Below, piece by piece: positions 1 through 5,198 of a stretch of 5,198 nt of DNA. Origin of the DNA: Thermoplasmata archaeon (GTDB lineage Archaea > Thermoplasmatota > Thermoplasmata > JAGHBH01); contig DAOVJP010000129.1 of the NCBI GenBank assembly GCA_030673205.1, positions 1-5,198 on the forward strand, in the 5' to 3' direction. The position numbers and the translations under genes are program-made. Positions within the stretch are counted from its first letter, which is position 1. Every line of letters begins with the position of its first letter. The notes beneath the pieces were generated by a model. That model saw only the letters and a program-made list of their open reading frames with translations. It did no database searches and was not told where the DNA came from.

Positions 1-1027
1 GAACGTCCCAGTTGAGATAGGCATAGTTGGTGAAATCATGTATGGACTCATCCAGTTCGCCAGGGAACTCAGCGTTTATCTCGCTGATCTTCACGGTCAT
101 GGTGGGCATCCTGGCCGCTTTGTCAGCCGCCAGGGGCTGTATGGCATTATAGAATTCGTCGTGGCAGATGATGAGATACTCTGCCTGGTTGGAGGCATTG
201 CGAAGATATCCGGTGTCAACCACGGGCAACAGCTCCTCCACTGTCCATCCAATGCTCTCTTCATAATTGAGGATAGTTGCCTCGTAGAGGTCCGTGAAGG
301 CAGGAGTGGGTTCGCCCCCTCCCAAGGGATTTCCTCCGGTGAAAGCGACGTTGATGGTCATATCATAGTACACGCGAAGCATCTCGGTGGACGGGTTCCA
401 CTGGGCGGCATACACGGTGATGTGTAACACATCATAATCCCTGAATATCCCACGGTCCTCGATCACAACCAGATCTCCGGGGTAGAACTGGTTCTGGTTG
501 TAGGTCTGTCTGTCCTTCTGGAACTTCGGGTTCGGGGTCTCTTCGTTCTCAGGGAGCTGCACAGGGAACACATTACAGTCGGGCAACTCGGAGTACAATG
601 TCTCGCCCAGAGAGACCGCCACGTCGGCACCGTGCGGTACGGCCACCAGATGGCGTATCACGGGCAGCATCGGCTCTCCGACGATGGTGGTGTGACCATA
701 TCCGTCGACGGTGGGAGCGACATAGGGGCCGCCGCTTGCCGTCTCCTCATCCAAGGTAATGCTTCCCACAGAAACCTTGAGCTGCATGCCAGTCTCATCG
801 CAGAAGGCGACATCCATTCCGGATGCGGGGTGTTCGTTCGTCTCCTCTCCATCGCTTACGATGTTGTAGGGCCATACATCCTTGTCGGGCATGCCCGTAT
901 TCACATCCTCTGCTTCACTGGCCATGGGTATAACGGCCAAAATGCCCGTTGTGACCAGTACAAAGACCATCATCATTGCGATCATTCGCTTGCCAGTATC
1001 TGTTAAGACACTTCTTCCATTCCACAT
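1..1027 (-). CDS. Secreted C25-family (gingipain-like) cysteine peptidase, N-terminal part, cut by window edge
   Basis: Translating the minus strand from the ATG at 1027 gives 342 open codons that run off the left edge. Residues 13-39 are a signal peptide: KR, a hydrophobic stretch (about 15-35), then an ASEA-type cleavage region, so the product is exported. Residues about 110-230 match the C25 propeptide pattern: GEPMLPV at 117-123, VAVPHGADV at 128-136, FPVQLP at 154-159, and the closing YAAQWNPSTEMLRVYY near 206-221. From residue 283 (EYLIICHDEFYNAIQPLA) the C25 catalytic fold begins, with the usual 'YLII..D.F..A..PLA..K' opening. In the family this is a caspase-like Cys/His endopeptidase that degrades external protein. 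The catalytic His and Cys lie beyond the edge, so activity cannot be confirmed. The start is fixed by a strong ribosome binding site. It is transcribed away from the EFR1 gene. Family call strong; substrate unknown. Confidence 0.85.
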   Translation of the reverse strand, partial: MWNGRSVLTDTGKRMIAMMMVFVLVTTGILAVIPMASEAEDVNTGMPDKDVWPYNIVSDGEETNEHPASGMDVAFCDETGMQLKVSVGSITLDEETASGGPYVAPTVDGYGHTTIVGEPMLPVIRHLVAVPHGADVAVSLGETLYSELPDCNVFPVQLPENEETPNPKFQKDRQTYNQNQFYPGDLVVIEDRGIFRDYDVLHITVYAAQWNPSTEMLRVYYDMTINVAFTGGNPLGGGEPTPAFTDLYEATILNYEESIGWTVEELLPVVDTGYLRNASNQAEYLIICHDEFYNAIQPLAADKAARMPTMTVKISEINAEFPGELDESIHDFTNYAYLNWDV

Positions 1028-1034
1028 TTTAAAT

Positions 1035-1041
1035 ATCCTCC
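1035..1041 (-). promoter_or_regulatory. Ribosome binding site of the C25 peptidase gene
   Basis: On the minus strand GGAGGAT lies 7 bases before the ATG at 1027, a near-perfect match to the 3' end of archaeal 16S rRNA. It decides the start codon and shows that this gene, unlike the MarC gene in the same window, has a leadered transcript. Confidence 0.8.
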
Positions 1042-1110
1042 TATTCTTCTTGTCCTAAAAAGTGTGCCCCCAAGGCCACCTTCTATAGGATTCGAGGCGG
1101 CAAAAACGAG

Positions 1111-1131
1111 ATATACTTATAAGCCTTTCCA
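1111..1131 (-). promoter_or_regulatory. Archaeal BRE/TATA promoter of the C25 peptidase gene
   Basis: Read on the minus strand, GGAAAGG (BRE-like, purine-rich) is followed directly by CTTATAAGTATAT, a textbook archaeal TATA element. Transcription would start about 25 bases further on, near 1094, giving a leader of roughly 65 bases that includes the ribosome binding site. A weaker TATA-like CTATAGAA at 1081-1088 could serve as an alternative closer promoter. The core CTTATAAG is itself palindromic, so plus-strand use cannot be excluded, but the BRE sits on the side that favours the minus strand. Confidence 0.65.
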
Positions 1132-1141
1132 TCACATGTGA
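1132..1141. promoter_or_regulatory. 10-bp palindrome next to the BRE, candidate operator
   Basis: TCACATGTGA is a perfect 10-bp palindrome directly upstream of the BRE of the C25 peptidase promoter. A related element, TCAC-TGT-GTGA, lies at 1180-1190 with the same half-sites and one extra central base. Position and repetition suggest a dimeric regulator could bind here. Palindromes this short can occur by chance, so the call is tentative. Confidence 0.3.
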
Positions 1142-1217
1142 GGTTGTAGAACGTACGGAAATTATTCTGTTGGGATGTTTCACTGTGTGAGTCCATGGTG
1201 AAGGTGACTGCCTTCTG

Positions 1218-1400
1218 CTCCCCCGTTCTCCTCTCACTTCCTTTCTCCCATTCCTATCTCATCCCCCTCTCACTTCCTTCCCCTCCTCCCTATCCCGTTT
1301 CCCTCTCCCTCCCTCTTTCGTTCCCACCTATCTCGTTCTCCTCTCCCCTACCCCTCCCCATCCTCTCTATCTCGTTCCCCTCCTCCCTCCTCCTCTCATC
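1218..1400 (+). repeat. Degenerate polypyrimidine tandem repeat, five units of 36-39 bp
   Basis: Units start at 1218, 1254, 1290, 1328 and 1367 (spacing 36, 36, 38, 39). Four of the five open with CTATCYCRT and continue as TYYCCTCTC-type sequence; the first opens CTCCCCCGTTCTCC. Units 1 and 2 share an exact 14-base block, CCTCTCACTTCCTT, at 1230-1243 and 1266-1279. By hand count only 17 of 183 plus-strand positions are purines, so the complementary strand is nearly pure purine. Such tracts can form triplex or unusual nucleoid structure, but nothing here shows a function. There are no unique spacers, so this is not a CRISPR array. Confidence 0.75.
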
Positions 1401-1439
1401 GCAGAAACCTCTATCAAAGACCGCGTCGATGCCCATGAC

Positions 1440-2240
1440 ATGCAAAACCCTCCGCTAAAGGATATGGAGAGCATAGACCTTTACTTCTTCTCGGGAACGG
1501 GCAACACCCTGTTGGTGGTGGAGAGGATGGCGGAGGTGTTCGAGGTTAATGGGGTCCCGACCCGCCTTCACAGGATGGAGGATACGGACGAGGTGCGGCT
1601 CGAACCGGGGGCCGCCCTGGGCCTGGGGTTCCCTGTGGCCGAACAGGGCACATTTCCATTCGTCTGGGATCTCGTGAACCGCCTTCCAATGGGAAAAGGC
1701 ACCCCGATCTTCATGGTGGACACCATGCTCGCATATTCCGGAGGAGTGGTGGGTCCGATGAAGGCCATTGTGAAGAAGAAAGGCTACATACCGATAGGAG
1801 CCAGGGAAATAACCATGCCCAACAACCTCTTCCCACGGAATGTGGATCCCGAGAAGAATGGGAGGAAGATGGAAAGAGGGCGGGCCAAGGCGGAGGAATA
1901 CGCGAAACGACTGTTGGAAGGGAAAGCCAAATGGGGGAGGGTGCCAGGGGGCTCAGATATCATGGCATCCTTCTCGAGGAGCGATAGGACGTGGACCTTT
2001 CTCCGCCGATTGTACGACGTGCACATAGACCACGAGCTATGCGTGAACTGCGGATTGTGCGTCAGGCTGTGCCCCATAGACAACATAAAGATGGACGACC
2101 GCGTGGAGATGGGTGACAAGTGTGTGTTCTGCATGAGATGCCTCGCCTACTGCCCAAAGGGAGCGATATATAGTGGGAAGGGAAAGAAAGCCAGATACCA
2201 CGCCGTAGAAGAGTCTAGGCTTCTTGGGAAAAGAGAATAG
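1440..2240 (+). CDS. EFR1-type flavodoxin-ferredoxin fusion protein
   Basis: This 266-residue cytoplasmic protein joins two redox modules. Residues about 12-165 are flavodoxin-like: after a beta-strand (DLYFF) comes the FMN phosphate-binding loop SGTGNT at 18-23. The C-terminus carries two 4Fe-4S motifs of CxxCxxCxxxCP type, with cysteines 201, 204, 207, 211 and 228, 231, 234, 238. Length and order fit the EFR1 family of ferredoxins found in anaerobes; the expected role is electron transfer between low-potential donors and an unknown partner, and no partner enzyme is encoded next to it. The start is uncertain. ATG 1440 has no clear ribosome binding site but lies 22 bases after a weak TATA-like CTATCAAA, which would suit a leaderless transcript. 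ATG 1464 (residue 9) begins closer to the family's usual N-terminus but has AAAGG only 2 bases away. The stop is TAG, with no hairpin after it. Confidence 0.85.
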   Translation: MQNPPLKDMESIDLYFFSGTGNTLLVVERMAEVFEVNGVPTRLHRMEDTDEVRLEPGAALGLGFPVAEQGTFPFVWDLVNRLPMGKGTPIFMVDTMLAYSGGVVGPMKAIVKKKGYIPIGAREITMPNNLFPRNVDPEKNGRKMERGRAKAEEYAKRLLEGKAKWGRVPGGSDIMASFSRSDRTWTFLRRLYDVHIDHELCVNCGLCVRLCPIDNIKMDDRVEMGDKCVFCMRCLAYCPKGAIYSGKGKKARYHAVEESRLLGKRE

Positions 2241-2250
2241 GGGTCGGGAA

Positions 2251-2285
2251 GATGACTATGATCCTCACTCTGCGATGACTATAAT
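2251..2285 (+). repeat. 12-bp direct repeat upstream of the membrane-protein promoter
   Basis: GATGACTATGAT (2251-2262) and GATGACTATAAT (2274-2285) match at 11 of 12 positions and start 23 bp apart, roughly two helical turns. They sit directly upstream of the TATATAT element at 2289-2295, where an archaeal activator or repressor could bind. Function is an inference from position alone. Confidence 0.4.
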
Positions 2286-2288
2286 GGC

Positions 2289-2295
2289 TATATAT
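2289..2295 (+). promoter_or_regulatory. Candidate TATA box for the membrane-protein gene
   Basis: TATATAT in GGCTATATATGC lies about 95 bases before the ATG at 2390. A start site about 25 bases downstream would give a leader of some 70 bases that includes the ribosome binding site. The upstream flank lacks a strong purine BRE, so the assignment is moderate to weak. Confidence 0.4.
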
Positions 2296-2378
2296 GCGCA
2301 GGGCTATGTGTCTATGGAGTGTATGGTTGAACATAGGGGTGGCAGAATAGAGGTATAGAAGGAAAGCGAAAAGCAAAC

Positions 2379-2384
2379 GAGGAG
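2379..2384 (+). promoter_or_regulatory. Ribosome binding site of the membrane-protein gene
   Basis: GAGGAG lies 5 bases before ATG 2390. It supports this start over the in-frame Met13 (2426) and supports the frame being a real gene despite having no recognised family. Confidence 0.65.
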
Positions 2385-2389
2385 TTGAT

Positions 2390-3175
2390 ATGGATAGAAG
2401 AGCGTCTGTGGAGGAGAGGCGAACTATGCCTACTTCGAGGATTGCTAGAACACCCCCCTGGTACGAGGAAGTCAACACCGAACGGGCCATTGTTATAATG
2501 ATGGTGGTCTTCGTAGCGAGCATTCTTCTATACTTATTTCAAATAGCAAAGGTTCAGTGTGACACGTGTTGCTTTCCCTTGCTGGTGACCTTGTTCTACC
2601 TCTTGGCGCTTTTCTTCATAGTCAAAGATCGGAAAAGGTTCGGTCAAAAGCACAATAGATATGTGGAGTTCGGTGCTATATTGTATCTGGTCGGTGTTGT
2701 GCTGGGTTTCTTTTCAACGATGATGATCTCCAGAGCATATTCTGCCACAACAATAGATGCTACAGCAAATTACACATTGGCCCATGTCGTGATAACTGAG
2801 ATATCTGGGATCACGAGCGCAACAGCACTGATACTTCTGATATACGGGATCACCAAGCAAGACAAGAAGCCATTGCTTCACTTCACGATACTCGCACAAG
2901 TAGCCGCGTCTATGTGTGTCATATTCATAGCGAACAATGATCTATCCGAGTTACGGAGAATACTGGTAAACACAGTGCAAGACGACTGGAGCTCAGAGGT
3001 ATATCAATTCATAGTTGCGAACATACAAAAAACAGCCGCACCATCTATCATAGTACCAATATTGTTATTCCTTTGCTACTACTATGCACATCTCAATCTA
3101 ACAGAACGGAAAAAAGCACAGCCGCCTTCCCAACAAACCCAGGCGAAACCACTGACACCGATAGAGACGACGTAG
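2390..3175 (+). CDS. Unrecognised six-helix membrane protein
   Basis: I do not recognise a family for this 261-residue product. It has a basic N-terminal tail of about 32 residues (MDRRASVEERR..), then six predicted membrane helices near residues 33-53, 61-78, 93-113, 131-153, 163-181 and 216-234, and a polar, Pro/Gln/Thr-rich tail from about 240. The short loop between helices 1 and 2 has CDTCC at 57-61, which could form a disulfide or bind metal. The loop between helices 5 and 6 (about 182-215) is acidic and polar and could be a small extramembrane segment. Sampled 60-base lines are about 35-50% GC against about 63% in purB, suggesting acquisition or different constraint. It follows the EFR1 gene on the same strand after a 149-base gap with its own candidate promoter, so co-transcription is not assumed. 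A good ribosome binding site supports the start. No function is proposed. Confidence 0.75.
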   Translation: MDRRASVEERRTMPTSRIARTPPWYEEVNTERAIVIMMVVFVASILLYLFQIAKVQCDTCCFPLLVTLFYLLALFFIVKDRKRFGQKHNRYVEFGAILYLVGVVLGFFSTMMISRAYSATTIDATANYTLAHVVITEISGITSATALILLIYGITKQDKKPLLHFTILAQVAASMCVIFIANNDLSELRRILVNTVQDDWSSEVYQFIVANIQKTAAPSIIVPILLFLCYYYAHLNLTERKKAQPPSQQTQAKPLTPIETT

Positions 3176-3186
3176 GGAATGACTCA

Positions 3187-3240
3187 CCGCCAGCTCTGAT
3201 CCCAATGGACAGAATGGCCCCTAGGACGCCTTGCTGGCGG
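3187..3240. terminator. Inverted repeat filling the convergent spacer, candidate two-way terminator
   Basis: CCGCCAGC (3187-3194) and GCTGGCGG (3233-3240) are perfect 8-bp complementary arms around a 38-base loop. They fall inside the 68-base gap between the stop of the membrane-protein gene (3175) and the stop of the convergent MarC gene (3244), 11 and 3 bases from them. A GC-rich stem exactly between two convergent stops suits termination or protection of both 3' ends. There is no T-run, and the loop is long, so this is a structural suggestion only. Confidence 0.35.
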
Positions 3241-3243
3241 CCT

Positions 3244-3879
3244 TCACAACACTCTCAGATCCTCTGCCAACAGCCCTATCACGTTTATGAACATTTGGAA
3301 GGCTATGGCCAGGAGTATCATTCCCATGATGCGGACGGAGGCGAGGATGCCCACCTTGCCTATCTTATCATATATCACATGGGCATAGTAGAGGAAAACA
3401 AAGGTTATGAGACATACCGCGGCTGTTGCGGCCAGGACCAATATTCCCTCCAAGGTGCCCGGTGCCTCGGAAACGTAGAGCATAACGGTTATGAGGGCCG
3501 CCGGTCCCGCTATGAACGGCATGGCCAGGGGGAAGATGCCCACCATCTTCTTATCCGCCACCTCGTCCCTCTCCTCCTCGCTCGGTTTTGTCTTGGGGAG
3601 CTGGCCCTGGAGCATCTCGAACCCTATCTTGAACAATATCACCGCCCCGGTGAGCCTCAGTGCATTGTATCCTACACCCAACGAGCCGAACAGGTATTTG
3701 CCGAAGAGGCCGAAGCCCATGAAAAGGAGGAAGGAGAAGATCACGGCGGTGGATAGGGCGGAATCCCTCTCCTCCTTGTTGAACCCCTTGGTGACCATGG
3801 GAAATATGATGATCTTGCTGATGGGGTTGACGATGCTGAATATGGCCGCGAAAGCCGCTATCACGAACGCATGGTCCAT
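3244..3879 (-). CDS. MarC-family integral membrane protein (putative amino acid transporter)
   Basis: This 211-residue protein has the length and six-helix layout of the MarC/UPF0056 family: helices near 5-27, 42-64, 68-90, 117-136, 145-168 and 181-204, with a charged cytoplasmic-type loop at 93-112 (KTKPSEEERDEVADKK). Family signatures are VNPI at 17-20 in helix 1, PLAMPFIAGPAAL at 117-129 opening the second half, and RIMGMILLAIAFQM at 183-196. The two halves look like an internal duplication, each starting with a Pro-containing motif. A Thermococcus family member is reported to transport neutral amino acids; a drug-resistance role for MarC itself is not supported. The start at 3879 is the only in-frame ATG before helix 1 and has no ribosome binding site, but a TATA-like element about 25 bases upstream fits a leaderless transcript. 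It diverges from purB and converges on the membrane-protein gene. Confidence 0.9.
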   Translation of the reverse strand: MDHAFVIAAFAAIFSIVNPISKIIIFPMVTKGFNKEERDSALSTAVIFSFLLFMGFGLFGKYLFGSLGVGYNALRLTGAVILFKIGFEMLQGQLPKTKPSEEERDEVADKKMVGIFPLAMPFIAGPAALITVMLYVSEAPGTLEGILVLAATAAVCLITFVFLYYAHVIYDKIGKVGILASVRIMGMILLAIAFQMFINVIGLLAEDLRVL

Positions 3880-3899
3880 GGCCGTGCATCCATGTTATC

Positions 3900-3908
3900 T
3901 AAATAAAA
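3900..3908 (-). promoter_or_regulatory. TATA-like element of the MarC gene, spaced for leaderless transcription
   Basis: On the minus strand TTTTATTTA is centred about 25 bases before the MarC ATG at 3879, which is the usual archaeal TATA-to-start-site distance. Together with the missing ribosome binding site this predicts a transcript starting at or next to the start codon. The same AT-rich patch, the most obvious one in the 87-base divergent spacer, could also act on the plus strand for purB, giving a start near 3930. Confidence 0.5.
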
Positions 3909-3956
3909 CATTGCCTTTGCGACAACCTCTTAACCTCTCTCGATATGTGGTGCTCT

Positions 3957-3960
3957 GGTG
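3957..3960 (+). promoter_or_regulatory. Short ribosome binding site of purB
   Basis: GGTG lies 6 bases before ATG 3967 and matches the GGTG part of the archaeal anti-16S consensus. It is short, but it favours 3967 over the in-frame ATG at 4009, as does the protein alignment pattern at the N-terminus. Confidence 0.45.
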
Positions 3961-3966
3961 CTGTAT

Positions 3967-5198
3967 ATGCTCGTATGTCCCCTGGATTATAGGTATGGTA
4001 GGGAAGAGATGAAACGTTTGTGGAGTGCGGAGGCCAAGCTCCAATCCCTCTTGGACGTAGAGGCGGCCCTGGCCCGGGCTCATGCAAAGGTCGGGAACAT
4101 CCCGACGGAGGCCGCGGATGCCATCTCTGCCGCTGCGAACACCTCCCTGGTCACCGTGGAGCGTGTGGATGCGATAGAGGATGAGATAAAGCATGACATA
4201 ATGGCCCTGGCCAAGGCGTTGAGCGAGCAATGTGGGGATGCTGGCAGATATGTGCATCTGGGGGCCACCAGCAACGATATCATCGATACGGGCAATGCCA
4301 TGTTGATCCGATCCTCCATGAACATCATACTGGCGGACCTCAAGGACCTGGCCCATGCCTTTGCCTCCCGCGCCAAAGAACATCGGGACACGGTCATGAT
4401 GGGACGAACTCACGGCCAGCCAGCCGTGCCGATAACATTCGGTCTCAAGATGGCTGTATTCGCCGCCGAGGTCCTTCGCCACATAGAACGGGGGGAGGAA
4501 GTGATGGGCAGATGCTGCGCGGGGAAGATAATGGGGGCGGTGGGAACCGGCTCTGCATTGGGACCCAAGGTTATGGCGATCCAGAAGGCGGTCATGGACG
4601 ATCTCCACCTGTACTCGGAGGAGGCGCCCACCCAATTGATAGGAAGGGATAGGTATGCGGAGATGACCAACTATCTCGCCCTCGTGGCAACGAGCCTGGA
4701 GCGTTTCTGCACCGAGGTGAGGAACCTTCAGCGGCCGGAGATAATGGAGGCGGCGGAGGCCTTCGACCTGAAGAAGCAGGTCGGGTCCAGCACGATGGTG
4801 CACAAGAAGAACCCCATCACCAGCGAGAACGTGTGTGGCCTGGCACGCTATGTCAGGGCGATGGCCGCCCCGGAGATGGAGAACATGATATTGTGGCACG
4901 AGCGGGACTTGTCCAACTCCGCTTCGGAGAGGATGATCATACCGCACGCTTTTATTCTGCTGGATGATCTGTTGGTCAAGACCACCGGCGTGTTCCGGAA
5001 CCTGGCTGTCTACCCCGAGAATATGATGAGAAACCTAGAGGCCACCAATGGACTGGTCATGGGGGAGAGGGCGATGATCTTCCTCGTGGACAAAGGATTG
5101 GGCCGCCAGGAGGCCCACGAACTGGTGCGGCAGATAGCCATGCGGGCCGCCGAGAACGGGATGCACCTGCGAGACGCCCTGCTGGAGGATGATGTGGC
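3967..5198 (+). CDS. purB: Adenylosuccinate lyase, C-terminus cut by window edge
   Basis: 410 codons are visible, open to the right edge; the family is usually about 430-460 residues, so only the C-terminal tail is missing. The cytoplasmic homotetramer splits fumarate from SAICAR and from adenylosuccinate, serving two steps of purine synthesis. Signatures: N-terminal PLDYRYG at 5-11, as in archaeal PurB; KHDIMAL at 75-81 with the conserved His76; HLGATSNDIIDT at 97-108; GRTHGQPAVPITFG at 146-159 with His149, the expected catalytic-site His; and the flexible signature loop GSSTMVHKKNP at 273-283 carrying the catalytic serine. The loop has Val278 where the superfamily usually has Pro. The start at 3967 keeps the conserved N-terminus and has a short GGTG ribosome binding site. 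It is transcribed divergently from the MarC gene across an 87-base spacer; no other purine gene is in view. Confidence 0.95.
   Translation, partial: MLVCPLDYRYGREEMKRLWSAEAKLQSLLDVEAALARAHAKVGNIPTEAADAISAAANTSLVTVERVDAIEDEIKHDIMALAKALSEQCGDAGRYVHLGATSNDIIDTGNAMLIRSSMNIILADLKDLAHAFASRAKEHRDTVMMGRTHGQPAVPITFGLKMAVFAAEVLRHIERGEEVMGRCCAGKIMGAVGTGSALGPKVMAIQKAVMDDLHLYSEEAPTQLIGRDRYAEMTNYLALVATSLERFCTEVRNLQRPEIMEAAEAFDLKKQVGSSTMVHKKNPITSENVCGLARYVRAMAAPEMENMILWHERDLSNSASERMIIPHAFILLDDLLVKTTGVFRNLAVYPENMMRNLEATNGLVMGERAMIFLVDKGLGRQEAHELVRQIAMRAAENGMHLRDALLEDDV

Larger units (their letters stand above)
1028..1439. other. 412-base non-coding region between divergent genes
   Basis: This gap separates the divergently transcribed C25 peptidase and EFR1 genes. 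Its left part (1028-1141) holds the peptidase leader, promoter and palindrome. Positions 1142-1217 are ordinary mixed sequence with a CGTACG palindrome at 1152-1157 and a second TCAC/GTGA element. Positions 1218-1400 are the polypyrimidine tandem repeat. The last 40 bases contain only a weak TATA-like CTATCAAA at 1411-1418 for the EFR1 gene. No RNA gene was recognised. An open frame across the repeat (1195-1458) encodes only Ser/Pro/Leu-rich low-complexity sequence and is not called. Confidence 0.6.

Noticed and set aside
38..1006. Two plus-strand open frames (38-427 and 632-1006) opposite the C25 peptidase
   Set aside because: The minus strand is open throughout, with signal peptide, propeptide and C25 motifs plus a ribosome binding site and promoter; these frames are its shadows.
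1218..1400. CRISPR array, suggested by a 36-39 bp periodicity
   Set aside because: The units are contiguous and degenerate with no conserved-repeat/unique-spacer alternation, and no cas gene is in view.
1195..1458. Plus-strand open frame across the polypyrimidine repeat, 87 residues
   Set aside because: The translation is Ser/Pro/Leu low-complexity sequence that simply reflects the repeat, there is no ribosome binding site, and it overlaps the EFR1 start in another frame.
2284..2358. Possible 24-codon small gene in the spacer before the membrane-protein gene
   Set aside because: It has no ribosome binding site, overlaps the candidate TATA box and would have to be translated from inside the promoter.
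1440..3175. EFR1 and membrane-protein genes as a two-gene electron-transfer operon
   Set aside because: The 149-base gap holds its own TATA-like element and ribosome binding site, base composition differs sharply between the genes, and nothing in the membrane protein suggests redox cofactor binding beyond a CDTCC loop.
3073..3756. 227-codon plus-strand frame over the end of the membrane-protein gene and opposite MarC
   Set aside because: The MarC frame has clear family motifs and helices; this frame is polar, His/Glu/Tyr-rich and without a recognisable domain.
3895..4947. Long 350-codon minus-strand frame opposite purB
   Set aside because: It lies antisense to a clearly conserved purB, is rich in His/Gly/Arg/Leu as expected for a GC-biased shadow frame, and shows no domain or ribosome binding site.

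Overview
The window reads as a stretch of an archaeal chromosome, most likely from the Thermoplasmatota (a methanogen-related or uncultured sediment lineage). The reasons are archaeal-type promoter elements (a purine-rich BRE followed by TTATAAG/TATATAT boxes), a promoter spaced for leaderless transcription, frequent ATA and AGG codons, an archaeal-style PurB N-terminus, and a secreted C25 (gingipain-like) protease, a family known from uncultured sediment Thermoplasmata. The lineage is an inference; there is no rRNA or other decisive marker here.

Layout, left to right: (1) positions 1-1027, minus strand: the N-terminal 342 residues of a secreted C25-family peptidase (signal peptide, C25 propeptide, start of the catalytic domain), cut by the window edge. 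(2) 1028-1439: a 412-base non-coding region with the protease's ribosome binding site and BRE/TATA promoter, a 10-bp palindrome against that promoter, and a 183-bp, about 93% pyrimidine tract made of five degenerate 36-39 bp tandem units. (3) 1440-2240, plus: an EFR1-type fusion of a flavodoxin-like domain and two 4Fe-4S clusters. (4) 2241-2389: a spacer with a 12-bp direct repeat, a TATA-like element and a good ribosome binding site. (5) 2390-3175, plus: an unrecognised six-helix membrane protein, visibly lower in GC than its neighbours. (6) 3176-3243: a short convergent spacer filled by an 8-bp perfect inverted repeat, a candidate two-way terminator. (7) 3244-3879, minus: a MarC-family membrane protein. 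(8) 3880-3966: a compact divergent promoter region. (9) 3967-5198, plus: purB (adenylosuccinate lyase), lacking only its last few tens of residues at the window edge.

The genes do not form an obvious operon. They are separated by promoter-bearing spacers and alternate in strand, so the window looks like separately transcribed units: a housekeeping purine gene, a MarC transporter-like gene, an electron-transfer protein of unknown partner, an orphan membrane protein and a secreted protease. I found no convincing new multi-gene system. The most unusual element is the polypyrimidine tandem repeat between the protease promoter and the EFR1 gene; the low-GC orphan membrane gene comes next.
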